A stretch of 64,000 bases of DNA from Porcincola intestinalis (GCF_009696445.1 NZ_VULZ01000012.1:45119-109118); one strand, 5' to 3'. Counted from the stretch's first letter, positions 50,802 through 61,840 are shown. Numbers and translations are program-made. Notes: generated by a model not told the origin, from the letters alone.

Positions 50802-52529
50802 GTGAGTGCAGGACCAGGGAAAAAACAGCAGCAGTTTCATACAGAACGGATTGCGTCCTACCGGGAGAAGGAATCAGAACGTCACAGAACGGTGTATGCC
50901 GACGGAAGCATCAATGAAGATGCGATCGGGAAAAATCCGCAGTCTGATTCGGGCAGTGAGAGCTACGCGGGCAGACTCCGGGAGATCACAAGGGTTCTTC
51001 ATGCCCACAGCATTTCCCGGGGGGTGACACCGGTCAAGCTGAGGGAAATCCTCGAGGACCTTGGGCCGACCTTTATCAAGCTGGGGCAGCTGATGAGCAT
51101 GCGCTCGGACATCCTGCCCCGGGAATACTGTGATGAGCTGATGAAGCTCACATCGGATGTACCGGCGATGCCGTTCGACGAGGTGATCCGTGTGATCGAG
51201 GAATCGTACGGCCGTCCTGTCGGAGAAGTCTTCAAAAAAATAGAGAAGGTTCCGCTGGGCGCTGCATCCATTGCGCAGGTTCACCGGGCGGTGCTTGCAA
51301 CGGGCGAAGAGGTTGTCGTCAAGGTGCAGCGGGAGGGAATATACAGTACGATGAAGCGGGATATCGGGCTTCTTCACCGCGCTGTGAAGTTTGTCCCGAA
51401 TGTCATCGTGAAGGGAACGGTCGATCTGGACGATGTTCTGGATGAGCTGTGGAAGGTCACACAGGAGGAAATGGATTTCCAGGCAGAGGCTTCCAATATG
51501 GAGGAGTTTGCCTGTCTGAACGAGGACGTCCGGTTTGTAGCTGTCCCGAAGCTCTATCGCGAGTATACGACGGAAAGGGTTCTCGTCATGGAGTACATCC
51601 GGGGCTGCGACATCACGGATAAGAAAAGCCTTGAGGCGCTGGGCTATGATCTGAATGAAATCGGTGAGAAGCTGATCGACAACTGGATCCGGCAGGTCAT
51701 GGTGGACGGCTTTTTCCACGCTGACCCGCATCCGGGCAACATCCTGATCAGGGACGGGAAGATTGTATGGATTGATATGGGGCTGATGGGACGTCTGACG
51801 GAGCACGACCGCTCGGCAATCCAGCTCGCCATTGAGGGGATCGCAGAAGACGACAACGGCAAGATCGAAGATGCAGTTTTGTCCATAGGAAAGTTTTCTG
51901 GCAAGACCGACAAACAGAAGCTCCATACAGGGATCTCCAGCCTGATGCGTTCCTACGGCAGAAAAGGGCTGGGGGATATCAATATTGTAGCCTTCCTGGG
52001 GGACATGATGGATGTCATGAAGCAGAATGGGGTTCAGATGCCGCATGGCCTGACGCTGCTTGCAAGAGGGCTTAATAATATCGAAGGGGTTCTTTCACAG
52101 GTGAGTCCGGATGTCAATATGGTGAAAATTGCGCAGGCAAGACTCCGGCAGGAGGTGTTTGACCATATCAACTGGAAGGAAGAGCTGCGCAGCGGTTCTG
52201 TGAATCTTCTAAGGTCTGCGAAGAACCTCGCAGATTTTCCGACCCTGCTCGGTAAGCTTCTGAGAGAATATTCGAGCGGGCAGACCCGGATCAACCTGGA
52301 TCTGCACACATCGGAGGAGCTGACGGAGCTTCTGGGAAGGCTGTCGCGCCATTTCAATCTTGGAATCTGGGTGATGGCGCTGCTGGTTTCTTCCAGCATC
52401 CTGTGCACAACCGATATGAAACCGAAGCTGTTCGGCATCCCGGCGCTCGGATTTGTGGGCTATGTGCTGGCGATCCTTCTGGTAATCTACATTGCGGTCA
52501 GTTATCTGATCCATCGAAAGAAAAAGTAA
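50802..52529 (+). CDS. ABC1/UbiB (AarF)-family atypical kinase
   Basis: This 575-residue protein belongs to the UbiB group of protein-kinase-like ATPases linked to isoprenoid lipid metabolism. Visible motifs are KLGQLMSMRSDILP (KxGQ), PLGAASIAQVHRAV in place of the usual glycine loop, VVVKVQREG with the ATP Lys, FFHADPHPGNILI and WIDMGLMG for metal binding. Two membrane helices end the protein. An anaerobe without evident ubiquinone genes suggests a role with another polyprenyl lipid. GTG 50802 was chosen for its AGGAG seven bases upstream. Confidence 0.88.
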   Translation: MSAGPGKKQQQFHTERIASYREKESERHRTVYADGSINEDAIGKNPQSDSGSESYAGRLREITRVLHAHSISRGVTPVKLREILEDLGPTFIKLGQLMSMRSDILPREYCDELMKLTSDVPAMPFDEVIRVIEESYGRPVGEVFKKIEKVPLGAASIAQVHRAVLATGEEVVVKVQREGIYSTMKRDIGLLHRAVKFVPNVIVKGTVDLDDVLDELWKVTQEEMDFQAEASNMEEFACLNEDVRFVAVPKLYREYTTERVLVMEYIRGCDITDKKSLEALGYDLNEIGEKLIDNWIRQVMVDGFFHADPHPGNILIRDGKIVWIDMGLMGRLTEHDRSAIQLAIEGIAEDDNGKIEDAVLSIGKFSGKTDKQKLHTGISSLMRSYGRKGLGDINIVAFLGDMMDVMKQNGVQMPHGLTLLARGLNNIEGVLSQVSPDVNMVKIAQARLRQEVFDHINWKEELRSGSVNLLRSAKNLADFPTLLGKLLREYSSGQTRINLDLHTSEELTELLGRLSRHFNLGIWVMALLVSSSILCTTDMKPKLFGIPALGFVGYVLAILLVIYIAVSYLIHRKKK

Positions 52530-52548
52530 TCATAGAAAGAGTATGTTC

Positions 52549-53766
52549 ATGAGAGACCATGAGATCATCGTTATCTACGGCGAACAGATTCAGAATATGG
52601 CATACGAGATCTGCAGGCAGGCAGGTCTCAAGGAAATGATTCTGGGAAAGTGTTCGTCCTATGAAGCAAAGATCATCCTCAAGCCCAATCTTCTTGGGCC
52701 GGTTCCTGCCAGTGAGGGAGCGACGACACACCCGGAGATTGTGGAGGGTGTGATCCGTTATCTTCAGGAGGCAGGATTCAGGAATCTTTCCGTCTGTGAA
52801 GGATCCTGGGTCGGAGACAAAACGAACGATGCGCTTCTTGTCTGCGGGTATGATACGATGCTGAAACGTCTGGGGGTTCCCTTCGTTGATCTTCAGAAGG
52901 ATAAAAGCAGGCTTGTGGACTGCGCCGGAATGAAGATCCGGATTTGTGAAGAACCGCTCTCTGCGGACTTTTTGATCAACCTTCCGGTTATGAAGGGACA
53001 CTGCCAGACAAGGATGACCTGTGCACTGAAAAATATGAAGGGGTGTATACCGAACCCGGAGAAACGCCGGTTCCACCAGATCGGACTGTTTGAACCGATC
53101 GGCCATTTATCTGCGGGGCTTCACCAGGATTTTATTCTGACGGACAGCATCTGCTCCGACCTGACATTCGAGGATGGCGGTAATCCCGTCGCTCAGAACC
53201 GTATTTTTGCAGCTGTCGACCCGGTGCTCAATGATGCATACTGTCTTCAGCTGATGCATCTGGACGAGTCGGAAGTCCCATACATCCGGATTGCGGAACA
53301 GTGCGGGGTGGGAATGGCTGATCTTTCACGCGCGTTTGTCCGGATTCTGAAAGAGGGGGCGGGAGAGGATGGAAAGGTATGCTATGAGAATACAGAGGCT
53401 TTCCCGGAGAGAATGACGCACAGCCAGATGAAGGAGAAGACAGCAGGGCTGATTCATGTCAGCGAACTTGTTCATGAGGTTGATTCTTGTTCGGCCTGCT
53501 ATGGCAGACTTGTACCCGTCTTAAGAGAACTGGAGGATGAAGGAGTGTCCGTAGAAAGGCTCAGGGGAATCTGTATCGGACAAGGATTCCGGGGAAAAGG
53601 AGGACGCCTCGGGATTGGCAGCTGTACATCCGGCTTTGAGAGGAGCCTTCCGGGGTGCCCGCCGGATGAGGAAAAAATGAAAGACTGGCTGTGTCAGCTT
53701 GTGAAGAAACTGGGGGATGAGGAGAAGAAAGCCGGCAGCAGCGGGGAGAATTCGTTACAGACTTGA
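52549..53766 (+). CDS. DUF362 domain-containing protein
   Basis: This 405-residue protein matches the DUF362 family across residues 40-270 (KPNLLGPVPASEGATTHPEI, then LPVMKGHCQTRMTCALKNMKG). Some relatives carry a ferredoxin domain; here only a CSAC pair near residue 310 is seen, so no clear Fe-S domain. The C-terminal third is family-specific and ends in a Lys/Glu-rich tail. No function is established. The ATG at 52549 has GAAAGAG seven bases upstream; an ATG at 52543 is an alternative. It follows the kinase gene by 19 bases. Confidence 0.8.
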   Translation: MRDHEIIVIYGEQIQNMAYEICRQAGLKEMILGKCSSYEAKIILKPNLLGPVPASEGATTHPEIVEGVIRYLQEAGFRNLSVCEGSWVGDKTNDALLVCGYDTMLKRLGVPFVDLQKDKSRLVDCAGMKIRICEEPLSADFLINLPVMKGHCQTRMTCALKNMKGCIPNPEKRRFHQIGLFEPIGHLSAGLHQDFILTDSICSDLTFEDGGNPVAQNRIFAAVDPVLNDAYCLQLMHLDESEVPYIRIAEQCGVGMADLSRAFVRILKEGAGEDGKVCYENTEAFPERMTHSQMKEKTAGLIHVSELVHEVDSCSACYGRLVPVLRELEDEGVSVERLRGICIGQGFRGKGGRLGIGSCTSGFERSLPGCPPDEEKMKDWLCQLVKKLGDEEKKAGSSGENSLQT

Positions 53767-53791
53767 CGGAACAGGGACAGGTGCATATAAT
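53763..53791 (+). promoter_or_regulatory. Promoter of the cell-wall amidase gene
   Basis: TTGACG (53763-53768) and a perfect TATAAT (53786-53791) are 17 bases apart, overlapping the DUF362 stop. The leader to the start is about 95 bases. Confidence 0.7.
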
Positions 53792-53892
53792 GGCTGTAAC
53801 AGTTTTGTCATAATTTGTAATGAAATGGTTTCAAAGTTCCTTCCATTTAGAAGAATGGAGGACGGAGAATCAGACAATTCCCGGAGGAGATT

Positions 53893-55293
53893 ATGAAAAG
53901 GGTCCGTTTCAGAAGGCTGCCGGCGGCAGCGATACTTGTGCTGCTGCTGACTTTTTTAATGGCGTTCAGTGCACTGGCTGCTGACGGATGGCACCGGAGA
54001 GGCAGCAGAATCTGGTACACATCCGAAAGTGCAGAGACTGGCCAGAAGGTTAGAGCTGCGGGGTTGACCCAGATCAACGGACATACCTATTACTTCAATA
54101 AAAGCGGATATCTCAGGACCGGGTGGATCCGTATCCATGGTAAGTATCATTATTTTCGGACAACGGGGAAAATCGGTGTAAGAGGGCGCATGTATACAGC
54201 CGGTTTGAGAAAGGTTCTCAGAGCCGGGCTGTACGGTTTTTCTGAAGACGGCTCTGTGTTGAGCGGGCTCTGCCAGGTGGGAGACAGCTGGTATTACTTT
54301 TCGACCTCCAGAAGGGCTGGCGTCAGCGGCCTGATGCTGAAGAAGACCTTTGCTGATACAGCAGATGGAAGACGTATTTATCTCCTGAAAAACGGGAAGA
54401 TGGCGGTTAACAGATGGGTTAAGTACAAGAAAAAGTATTATTTCTTCGGCGCCGACGGCAATATGTACAGGAGCACGGTGACGCCAGATGGCTGGAAAGT
54501 GAATTCACGCGGCATACGGACAAAGAGGGCGAGTGCAGCGGAGGCGGCTGGAGCGGCCGGAAGCACTTCCGCTTCTGTATCGAACCTCAGGAAAGCCGGA
54601 ACGAAGGCATCGACAGGCAAAGCGAGTATTCTGATCATCTGCGGGCATGGGCAGGGAGATTCCGGTGCGCTCGGAAAGTGGGGTGGAAGCTGGATCCAGG
54701 AACAGGCCTATACAAGAGATTTCGGATCGAGAATCTACAGAGCGCTGTCAGCAAGCGGCAGAGTGAAAGTAGATATGCTGGATACCAGTCTGGATGGTTA
54801 TTCGCAGGTCAAGAACACGCTCAATGCAGTGATTGTCAGCGGGAAGACGCTTCAGTCCAGGATCGAGGGGAAGGGAACCTATGGAGCCCAGGCGTACAAT
54901 GCCCTCCGCAGCAACGGAAGACTGCCGGATCTTCTGCAGTATGACTATGTACTGGAGGTCCATTTTGACGCTTCAGCAACATCCGGAAAGGATTATAACG
55001 GCGACGGAAAGATGAAGGGTACCTTCATGTACGTCAATTCGAGAAAGAGTGAAACGTACATCGATTCCAGCATCATCGGAGCACTCAACGGTCTTGGCCT
55101 TCCGATCTGCGGTCCGGCCGTCTGGCGGTCATCCGGTCTTCTGAATGCAAGGGTCTTTCAGGAGATGGGCATCAGCTATGGGCTGCTTGAGACCTGCTTC
55201 ATTGATGACAAGGACGACATGACGTTCTATAATCGGCGCTGTGATGATATGGCGCAGGCAGTCAGCCGGGCGATTGTCAATCAGTTCGGCTGA
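53893..55293 (+). CDS. Exported N-acetylmuramoyl-L-alanine amidase with cell-wall-binding repeats
   Basis: This 466-residue protein has a signal peptide (hydrophobic ILVLLLTFLMAF, cleavage near ALA). It then has aromatic-glycine cell-wall-binding repeats across residues 45-215 (HTYYFNKSGYLRTGWI, KYHYFRTTGK, SWYYFSTSRRAG, KKYYFFGADGNMY). A C-terminal zinc amidase of the Amidase_3 type follows from about residue 235: CGHGQGDSGA and EVHFDAS supply zinc-binding His, the Glu in IQEQAYTRDFG is a ligand, and GLLETCFID holds the catalytic Glu. It should cut the bond between MurNAc and L-Ala in peptidoglycan. The binding site is GGAGGAG. Confidence 0.87.
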   Translation: MKRVRFRRLPAAAILVLLLTFLMAFSALAADGWHRRGSRIWYTSESAETGQKVRAAGLTQINGHTYYFNKSGYLRTGWIRIHGKYHYFRTTGKIGVRGRMYTAGLRKVLRAGLYGFSEDGSVLSGLCQVGDSWYYFSTSRRAGVSGLMLKKTFADTADGRRIYLLKNGKMAVNRWVKYKKKYYFFGADGNMYRSTVTPDGWKVNSRGIRTKRASAAEAAGAAGSTSASVSNLRKAGTKASTGKASILIICGHGQGDSGALGKWGGSWIQEQAYTRDFGSRIYRALSASGRVKVDMLDTSLDGYSQVKNTLNAVIVSGKTLQSRIEGKGTYGAQAYNALRSNGRLPDLLQYDYVLEVHFDASATSGKDYNGDGKMKGTFMYVNSRKSETYIDSSIIGALNGLGLPICGPAVWRSSGLLNARVFQEMGISYGLLETCFIDDKDDMTFYNRRCDDMAQAVSRAIVNQFG

Positions 55294-55321
55294 TACCGAA
55301 AATAATTTCGAGTAATCAAGG

Positions 55322-55375
55322 AACTTCACAAAGAATCTGCGGAACCACAGATTTCTTGTGAAGTTTCTTCTTTTA
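55322..55375 (+). terminator. Terminator of the amidase gene
   Basis: AACTTCACAA (55322-55331) pairs with TTGTGAAGTT (55356-55365), continued inward by AGA-ATCTG with CAGAT-TCT, then TTCTTCTTTT follows. Confidence 0.85.
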
Positions 55376-55390
55376 TCCGCCGCTCCTGCA

Positions 55391-55419
55391 TTGACAACCG
55401 GAATGGAACTTGTTATCAT
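55391..55419 (+). promoter_or_regulatory. Promoter of ilvN
   Basis: Perfect TTGACA (55391-55396) and TATCAT (55414-55419) with an extended TGT element are 17 bases apart. The short leader excludes a T-box here. Confidence 0.78.
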
Positions 55420-55454
55420 GCAGGAAATTGTCAGAATTCAGGAGGATGACAGAG

Positions 55455-55952
55455 GTGAAGAAAAGGGTCATTTCCCTTCTTGTGGATAACACAGCCGGTG
55501 TCACGCAGCGTGTCTCAGGCCTGTTTTCCAGGAGAGGCTATAACATAGAGAGTATCACGGGCGGGGAGACGGCAGATCCAAGGTATTCAAGAATTACAGT
55601 TGTGGCCGAGGGGGATGATGATGTCCTTGAGCAGATCACCAAGCAGCTCAGGAAGTTGGTCGACGTCGTCGATCTGAAGGTGCTGGATCCGGACAATTCC
55701 GTGACACGGGAACTTGTGCTGGTGAAGATACGAGTCAGTCCGGAGCAGCGTCAGAGCGTTGTCACACTGTCTGACGTATTCAGAGGGAAGATTGTCGATG
55801 TCGGGCAGGATTCTTTGATTGTCGAGCTGACAGGGAATCATGACAAGCTGGAAGCGTTTCTGCGGCTTCTGAGCGGATATGAGATTCTGGAGCTGGCAAG
55901 AACCGGCTTTACCGGGCTCTCAAGAGGGTCGGATGATGTCAGATTTTTTTGA
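55455..55952 (+). CDS. ilvN: Acetolactate synthase small (regulatory) subunit
   Basis: This 165-residue protein is the regulatory subunit of acetolactate synthase and confers valine feedback. It has the ACT-domain opening ISLLVDNTAGVTQRVSGLF then RGYNIESITGG and a second C-terminal regulatory domain. The start was set at GTG 55455, nine bases after AGGAGG; the ATG at 55446 touches the binding site with no spacing. The catalytic subunit gene ilvB is not in the window, which is unusual since the two are normally adjacent. Confidence 0.9.
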   Translation: MKKRVISLLVDNTAGVTQRVSGLFSRRGYNIESITGGETADPRYSRITVVAEGDDDVLEQITKQLRKLVDVVDLKVLDPDNSVTRELVLVKIRVSPEQRQSVVTLSDVFRGKIVDVGQDSLIVELTGNHDKLEAFLRLLSGYEILELARTGFTGLSRGSDDVRFF

Positions 55953-55977
55953 CCGGTCTTTTCATGCGGTTTCATGA

Positions 55978-57081
<1,104 letters not shown>

Positions 57082-57123
57082 TCAGAAGCCGGAACCGGCT
57101 CATACCGGCAGCATGATGATGAA

Positions 57124-57174
57124 AACGGAGATTTCCCTGGCCGGGCATCCGGACGGGAGATCCCCGTTTTTTTG
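57124..57174 (+). terminator. Terminator of ilvC
   Basis: ACGGAGATTTCCC (57125-57137) pairs with GGGAGATCCCCGT (57155-57167) with one mismatch, followed by TTTTTTT. Confidence 0.85.
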
Positions 57175-57236
57175 TGAAGGCGACCGCGCATCATCGATCG
57201 CAGAGCACGAGATGACGATCAATTACAGATGCGCGG
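57174..57236 (+). repeat. Post-terminator dispersed repeat, copy 2, with a stem
   Basis: Bases 57174-57218 align to 14559-14603 at 34 of 45 positions; both directly follow a terminator. In this copy CCGCGCATC (57184-57192) also pairs perfectly with GATGCGCGG (57228-57236), so the element may fold as RNA upstream of the leuC promoter. Confidence 0.5.
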
Positions 57237-57248
57237 GCAGGGATCGGC

Positions 57249-57277
57249 TTGTATTCTTGCCGCGATTTGATTAAAAT
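57249..57277 (+). promoter_or_regulatory. Promoter of leuCD
   Basis: TTGTAT (57249-57254) and TAAAAT (57272-57277) are 17 bases apart. The leader to leuC would be only about 40 bases, too short for a T-box or attenuator. Confidence 0.6.
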
Positions 57278-57325
57278 GGGAATGTTCTTCGGGCAATTCG
57301 TATAGCAGCCATATGGAGGATCAAT

Positions 57326-58591
57326 ATGGGAATGACAATGACTCAGAAGATACTCGCGCAGGCAGCCGGCCTTCCGGAGGTTCACGCGGGACAGCTGATC
57401 GAGGCGAATCTCGACCTTGTACTTGGCAATGACATTACGTCTCCGGTTGCGATCGGAGAGATGGATCACCTGAAGGATGACCGTGTATTTGACAAGGATA
57501 AAATCGCGCTTGTCATGGATCACTTTATCCCGAACAAGGATATAAAGTCTGCAGAGCACTGCAAGTGTGTCCGGGAGTTTGCCATCAGGCATGAGATCAG
57601 CCATTATTATGATGTTGGAAAGATGGGGATTGAGCATGCACTCCTGCCGGAGCAGGGACTTGTTACAGCAGGAGATGTCGTGATCGGCGCAGACTCCCAT
57701 ACCTGCACGTACGGTGCGCTTGGCGCATTTTCGACTGGCGTGGGGTCGACGGACATGGCTGCCGGAATGGCATCCGGAAAAGCCTGGTTCAAGGTCCCGT
57801 CTGCGCTGCGCTTCAACCTGACTGGAAAGCTTCCGAAGTATGTGTCCGGGAAGGACGTCATCCTGCATATTATCGGTATGATCGGTGTCGACGGAGCACG
57901 CTACAAGTCGATGGAGTTTGTCGGAGACGGTGTCGCGAACCTCTCGATGGATGACCGCTTTACGATCTGCAACATGGCCATCGAGGCAGGCGGAAAGAAC
58001 GGGATCTTCCCGGTTGATGACAAGACGCTCGCATATATCGGAGAACATTCCGGCAAGCCTTATCAGGTGTATGAGGCGGATCCGGATGCAGTGTATGATG
58101 AGGAATACACGATCGATCTGTCATTACTCCGGCCGACGGTATCTTTCCCACATCTGCCATCCAATACAAAGACCATCGACAAAGTCGGGGACATCCGGAT
58201 CGACCAGTCTGTTATCGGCTCGTGCACCAACGGCAGGCTGTCAGACCTGAGGGCTGCGGCAGCGATCATGAAGGGAAGGAAGGTTGCGGACCATGTGCGC
58301 TGCATCGTCATTCCGGCCACGCAGCAGATTTACCTGGACGCTTTGAGAGAAGGATTGATCGAGACCTTCATAGAGTCAGGAGCAGTTGTGTCAACACCGA
58401 CCTGCGGACCGTGCCTCGGGGGTTATATGGGTATTCTGGCTTCAAAGGAGCGCTGCATATCGACAACAAACCGGAACTTTGTCGGCAGGATGGGGGCTGT
58501 GGATTCGGAAATCTATCTGGCGAGCCCTGCTGTTGCGGCAGCGAGTGCACTGACAGGGAAAATCAGTTCTCCGGAGGAGGTGGAAGGATGA
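57326..58591 (+). CDS. leuC: 3-isopropylmalate dehydratase large subunit
   Basis: LeuC carries the [4Fe-4S] cluster that isomerises 2- to 3-isopropylmalate in leucine synthesis. The 421-residue length is that of the short, homoaconitase-like form. Motifs include [20 protein letters not shown] and the cluster cysteines in IGSCTNGR and [18 protein letters not shown] lies eight bases before the ATG. It overlaps leuD in ATGA. Confidence 0.95.
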   Translation: MGMTMTQKILAQAAGLPEVHAGQLIEANLDLVLGNDITSPVAIGEMDHLKDDRVFDKDKIALVMDHFIPNKDIKSAEHCKCVREFAIRHEISHYYDVGKMGIEHALLPEQGLVTAGDVVIGADSHTCTYGALGAFSTGVGSTDMAAGMASGKAWFKVPSALRFNLTGKLPKYVSGKDVILHIIGMIGVDGARYKSMEFVGDGVANLSMDDRFTICNMAIEAGGKNGIFPVDDKTLAYIGEHSGKPYQVYEADPDAVYDEEYTIDLSLLRPTVSFPHLPSNTKTIDKVGDIRIDQSVIGSCTNGRLSDLRAAAAIMKGRKVADHVRCIVIPATQQIYLDALREGLIETFIESGAVVSTPTCGPCLGGYMGILASKERCISTTNRNFVGRMGAVDSEIYLASPAVAAASALTGKISSPEEVEG

Positions 58592-59076
58592 AGGCAGAAG
58601 GCAGAGTATTTAAATATGGAGATAATGTTGATACCGATGTCATCATTCCGGCCCGGTACCTGAATTCGTCGGATCCGAAGGAGCTTGCGGCGCATTGTAT
58701 GGAGGATATCGACAAGACATTTGTCAGCCGCGTCAAGCCGGGGGATATCATCGTTGCAAACAAGAACTTCGGCTGCGGGTCCTCCAGGGAGCACGCGCCG
58801 ATCGCGATCAAAGCTGCAGGGGTTTCCTGTGTCATTGCCGAGACATTTGCAAGGATTTTCTACCGCAATGCCATCAACATCGGTCTTCCTATTATGGAAT
58901 GCCCGGAAGCGGCAAGGGTGATCGAGGCAGGAGATGATGTGACGGTCGACTTTGACAGCGGTACCATCACGGATCATACGAAAAACGAGTCCTGGAAGGG
59001 AGAGGCGTTTCCTCCTTTCATGCAAAAAATCATCGAAGCAGGCGGACTGATCCCTTACATGAATGCCAGAGACTGA
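58588..59076 (+). CDS. leuD: 3-isopropylmalate dehydratase small subunit
   Basis: LeuD is the swivel subunit that completes the LeuC active site. The 162-residue protein has the signature [16 protein letters not shown] and the opening [18 protein letters not shown]. It begins in the leuC stop codon with GGAGGAGG just upstream; the same frame is open far into leuC, but that part is a shadow. leuA and leuB are not in the window. Confidence 0.95.
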   Translation: MKAEGRVFKYGDNVDTDVIIPARYLNSSDPKELAAHCMEDIDKTFVSRVKPGDIIVANKNFGCGSSREHAPIAIKAAGVSCVIAETFARIFYRNAINIGLPIMECPEAARVIEAGDDVTVDFDSGTITDHTKNESWKGEAFPPFMQKIIEAGGLIPYMNARD

Positions 59077-59145
59077 AAGATCGGGAGAACTGAGAAAGCA
59101 CCATGAACCAATGCGTGCGGCAGATTCAGCTGCCCGGGAGGAAGA

Positions 59146-60348
59146 ATGACACATAGACAAGAAAACGTGAGGGCGGCCCGGGGGCGGTTTCACCTGCTGA
59201 GAGGCAGCCGGAAAGATGAAGCGGCAGGCGCGGATTATTTTGACTACAACCTGCTGGCTGTTGTCATTCTTCTGACAGCGTTCGGCCTTGTCATGCAGTA
59301 TTCCGTGACGGCGTACAGTATGCTGCAGGTAAAAGGACACCCCTTCATGAAGCAAATTCTGGTTTGCGCCGGCGGGATGGTGATTCTGATTGTGGCCAGC
59401 AGAATTGATTATCATGGACTTGCAAAAGGTTCAGGGCTGTTGTTCGCAGGGTCGATCCTGCTTGTCATAGCGACAAGATTCATCGGGAAGAACGTGAATG
59501 GTGCGACCAGATGGATTGACCTTGGCTTTATTCAATTCCAGCCGTCTGAGGTTGCGAAGCTGGCAGTGATTTTGTATATCCCTGTGCTGATTACCATGAT
59601 GGGGACAAAATTCGGAAAGTACAAACGGGCGCCGGCAAGAATCCTGGGACTGGGGCTTCTGACAGCATTCCTTGTCTACAAATTTACGGATAATCTGTCA
59701 ACAGCCATTATTATCTTTGGAATCTGTTTTGTGATGGTAATTGTCGCGCACCCGCACCCAAGGGGGCTTGTCGCGCTGTTTTTTGCAGCGCTTGCAGCTG
59801 TGTATCCGGTTTATCTGGTTCTGAAAAGTATTTTTCAGACGGCATCGTCGACAAGTTTCCGCTATAGACGGATCCTGACCTGGCTCAATCCTGAGAAATA
59901 TCAGAAGGAAGGCGGCTACCAGGTCATGCAGGGACTGTATGCGATCGGTTCCGGCGGCCTTTTCGGAAAGGGCCTCGGAAACAGTGCGCAGAAGCTTGGC
60001 GTTCTTCCGGAAGCGGAGAATGACATGATCTTTGCGATTGTTTGTGAGGAGCTCGGACTTGTCGGAGCGTTCATCCTGACAGGGTTGTTTATATACCTGC
60101 TATACAGACTTTTTTTCATCGCGCTGAACGCACCGGACCGCCTGGGCGCTCTGATCGTGGTCGGTATTTTTTCGCATGTGGCGATTCAGGTTGTACTGAA
60201 TATCGCGGTTGTGCTGAGCATCATACCGACAACCGGCATCACCCTCCCCTTTGTCAGCTCGGGCGGTACCTCACTCTGGTTCCTGATGGCGGAAATGGGG
60301 ATCGCCCTGAATATATCCGGCCAGATTATCGAGCGGAAGAAATCGTAA
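59146..60348 (+). CDS. ftsW: FtsW/RodA/SpoVE-family peptidoglycan polymerase
   Basis: This 400-residue SEDS-family protein polymerises glycan strands from lipid II. It has ten membrane segments and the conserved outer loop between them: RRILTWLNPEKYQKEGGYQV, SGGLFGKGLGNSAQKLGVLP with EAENDMIFAIVCEELG, then the late PTTGITLPFVSSGGTSLW motif. These fit FtsW slightly better than RodA, but no division genes are nearby, so a RodA or SpoVE role is possible. GGGAGGAAG precedes the ATG. Confidence 0.85.
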   Translation: MTHRQENVRAARGRFHLLRGSRKDEAAGADYFDYNLLAVVILLTAFGLVMQYSVTAYSMLQVKGHPFMKQILVCAGGMVILIVASRIDYHGLAKGSGLLFAGSILLVIATRFIGKNVNGATRWIDLGFIQFQPSEVAKLAVILYIPVLITMMGTKFGKYKRAPARILGLGLLTAFLVYKFTDNLSTAIIIFGICFVMVIVAHPHPRGLVALFFAALAAVYPVYLVLKSIFQTASSTSFRYRRILTWLNPEKYQKEGGYQVMQGLYAIGSGGLFGKGLGNSAQKLGVLPEAENDMIFAIVCEELGLVGAFILTGLFIYLLYRLFFIALNAPDRLGALIVVGIFSHVAIQVVLNIAVVLSIIPTTGITLPFVSSGGTSLWFLMAEMGIALNISGQIIERKKS

Positions 60349-60376
60349 ACATTGGTATTGAAGAAAGGCAGCAATC

Positions 60377-61834
60377 ATGAGTAACGTGAAGACAAGATTT
60401 GCACCCAGCCCGACCGGAAGGATGCATGTTGGTAACCTGAGAACGGCGCTTTATTCCTATCTGATCGCAAAACACGCCGGAGGAACGTTCATGCTCCGGA
60501 TCGAGGATACGGATCAGAACAGAGAAATGGAAGGCGCAGTTGACATCATCAAACGGACGATGCTGGAGACAGGACTCATTCCGGATGAAGGACCAGATAA
60601 TCCCGGCACTGTCGGCCCGTATGTTCAGAGCGAGCGCGTCAAGGCCGGCATCTACATGAAATATGCGAAGATGCTGATTGAGAAAGGGGAGGCCTATTAC
60701 TGCTTCTGTACGCAGGAACGCCTGGATTCCCTCCGCAGGGAAGTGGACGGCAAGGAAATCATGATGTATGACAAACACTGCCTGCATCTGTCAAAAGAGG
60801 AAATTGAAGCCAATCTGAAGGCGGGCAAACCATTTGTCATCAGACAGAATGTACCGAATGAAGGTACCACGAAATTCGAGGACGAAATATATGGAACCAT
60901 TGAGGTCCCGAATGAGGAACTCGATGACATGGTTCTGATCAAGTCCGACGGGTATCCGACTTATAACTTTGCCAATGTTGTGGATGATCATCTGATGGGG
61001 ATCACACATGTTGTCAGAGGAAATGAGTATCTTTCCTCCGCGCCCAAGTACAACAGGCTTTACAAGGCATTTGGCTGGGAGGTGCCGACGTATGTCCACT
61101 GTCCGCTGATTACCGATGAGGAGCACCACAAGCTTTCCAAGAGAAGCGGGCATTCTTCCTTTGAGGACCTGCTTGACGCTGGCTTTGTCAGTGAGGCGAT
61201 TGTCAATTATGTGGCACTCCTGGGATGGTCCCCGGAGGATGACCGGGAGATTTTCTCTCTGCAGGAGCTGGTTGAGAACTTTGACTATCACAGGATGAGC
61301 AAGTCGCCAGCGGTCTTCGACATGAAGAAGATGAGATGGATGAACGGCGAATATATCAAGGCGATGGCCCCGGAATCCTTCTATGAGCGTGCGCTTCCGG
61401 AAATCCGCAAGGTCGTCACAAAGGACCTGGATCTGAAGAAGATCGCGGATATGGTCAAGACCAGAATTGAAGTTTTTCCGGATATCGACGATATGGTCGC
61501 ATTTTTTGAGGCTTTGCCGGATTACGATGTCTCCCTGTTTCAGAATAAAAAATGGAAGGTGACACCTGAGAAAGCAAAGAAGGTCCTCTCAGACCTTCTG
61601 CCGCTTCTGGAAGCTCAGCAGGACTGGTCAAACGATGCACTCTATGAGGTTTTGAAAGCCTATTCTCAGCGTGAGGAAGTGAAGCCGGGCTTTACAATCT
61701 GGCCGGTCCGGATTGCGGTTTCCGGAAGGCAGGTGACGCCTGCAGGAGCAACGGAGATCATGGAGGTTCTCGGGAAAGACGAATCTCTTCTCAGAATCCA
61801 TGTGGCACTTGACAGATACCTGTCGGATTTCTAA
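60377..61834 (+). CDS. gltX: Glutamyl-tRNA synthetase
   Basis: This 485-residue class I synthetase charges tRNA-Glu and possibly tRNA-Gln. It has the HIGH-type motif APSPTGRMHVGNLRTALYSY at the start and the KMSKS-type motif HHKLSKRSGHSSF near residue 255. The C-terminal anticodon-binding domain has normal length. It starts 28 bases after the FtsW gene and stops six bases before the helicase. Confidence 0.95.
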   Translation: MSNVKTRFAPSPTGRMHVGNLRTALYSYLIAKHAGGTFMLRIEDTDQNREMEGAVDIIKRTMLETGLIPDEGPDNPGTVGPYVQSERVKAGIYMKYAKMLIEKGEAYYCFCTQERLDSLRREVDGKEIMMYDKHCLHLSKEEIEANLKAGKPFVIRQNVPNEGTTKFEDEIYGTIEVPNEELDDMVLIKSDGYPTYNFANVVDDHLMGITHVVRGNEYLSSAPKYNRLYKAFGWEVPTYVHCPLITDEEHHKLSKRSGHSSFEDLLDAGFVSEAIVNYVALLGWSPEDDREIFSLQELVENFDYHRMSKSPAVFDMKKMRWMNGEYIKAMAPESFYERALPEIRKVVTKDLDLKKIADMVKTRIEVFPDIDDMVAFFEALPDYDVSLFQNKKWKVTPEKAKKVLSDLLPLLEAQQDWSNDALYEVLKAYSQREEVKPGFTIWPVRIAVSGRQVTPAGATEIMEVLGKDESLLRIHVALDRYLSDF

Positions 61835-61840
61835 TACCAT

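Noticed and set aside
50874..52046. Long minus-strand open frame opposite the UbiB gene
   Set aside because: The plus strand carries intact kinase motifs across the same bases; the antisense product shows none.
57174..57325. T-box leader for leuCD
   Set aside because: No specifier stem or T-box consensus (TGGNACCGCG) is visible, and the predicted transcript leader is only about 40 bases.
58222..58587. N-terminal extension of leuD inside leuC
   Set aside because: The frame is open, but leuD homologues start at 58588, where a strong binding site and ATGA overlap are present.
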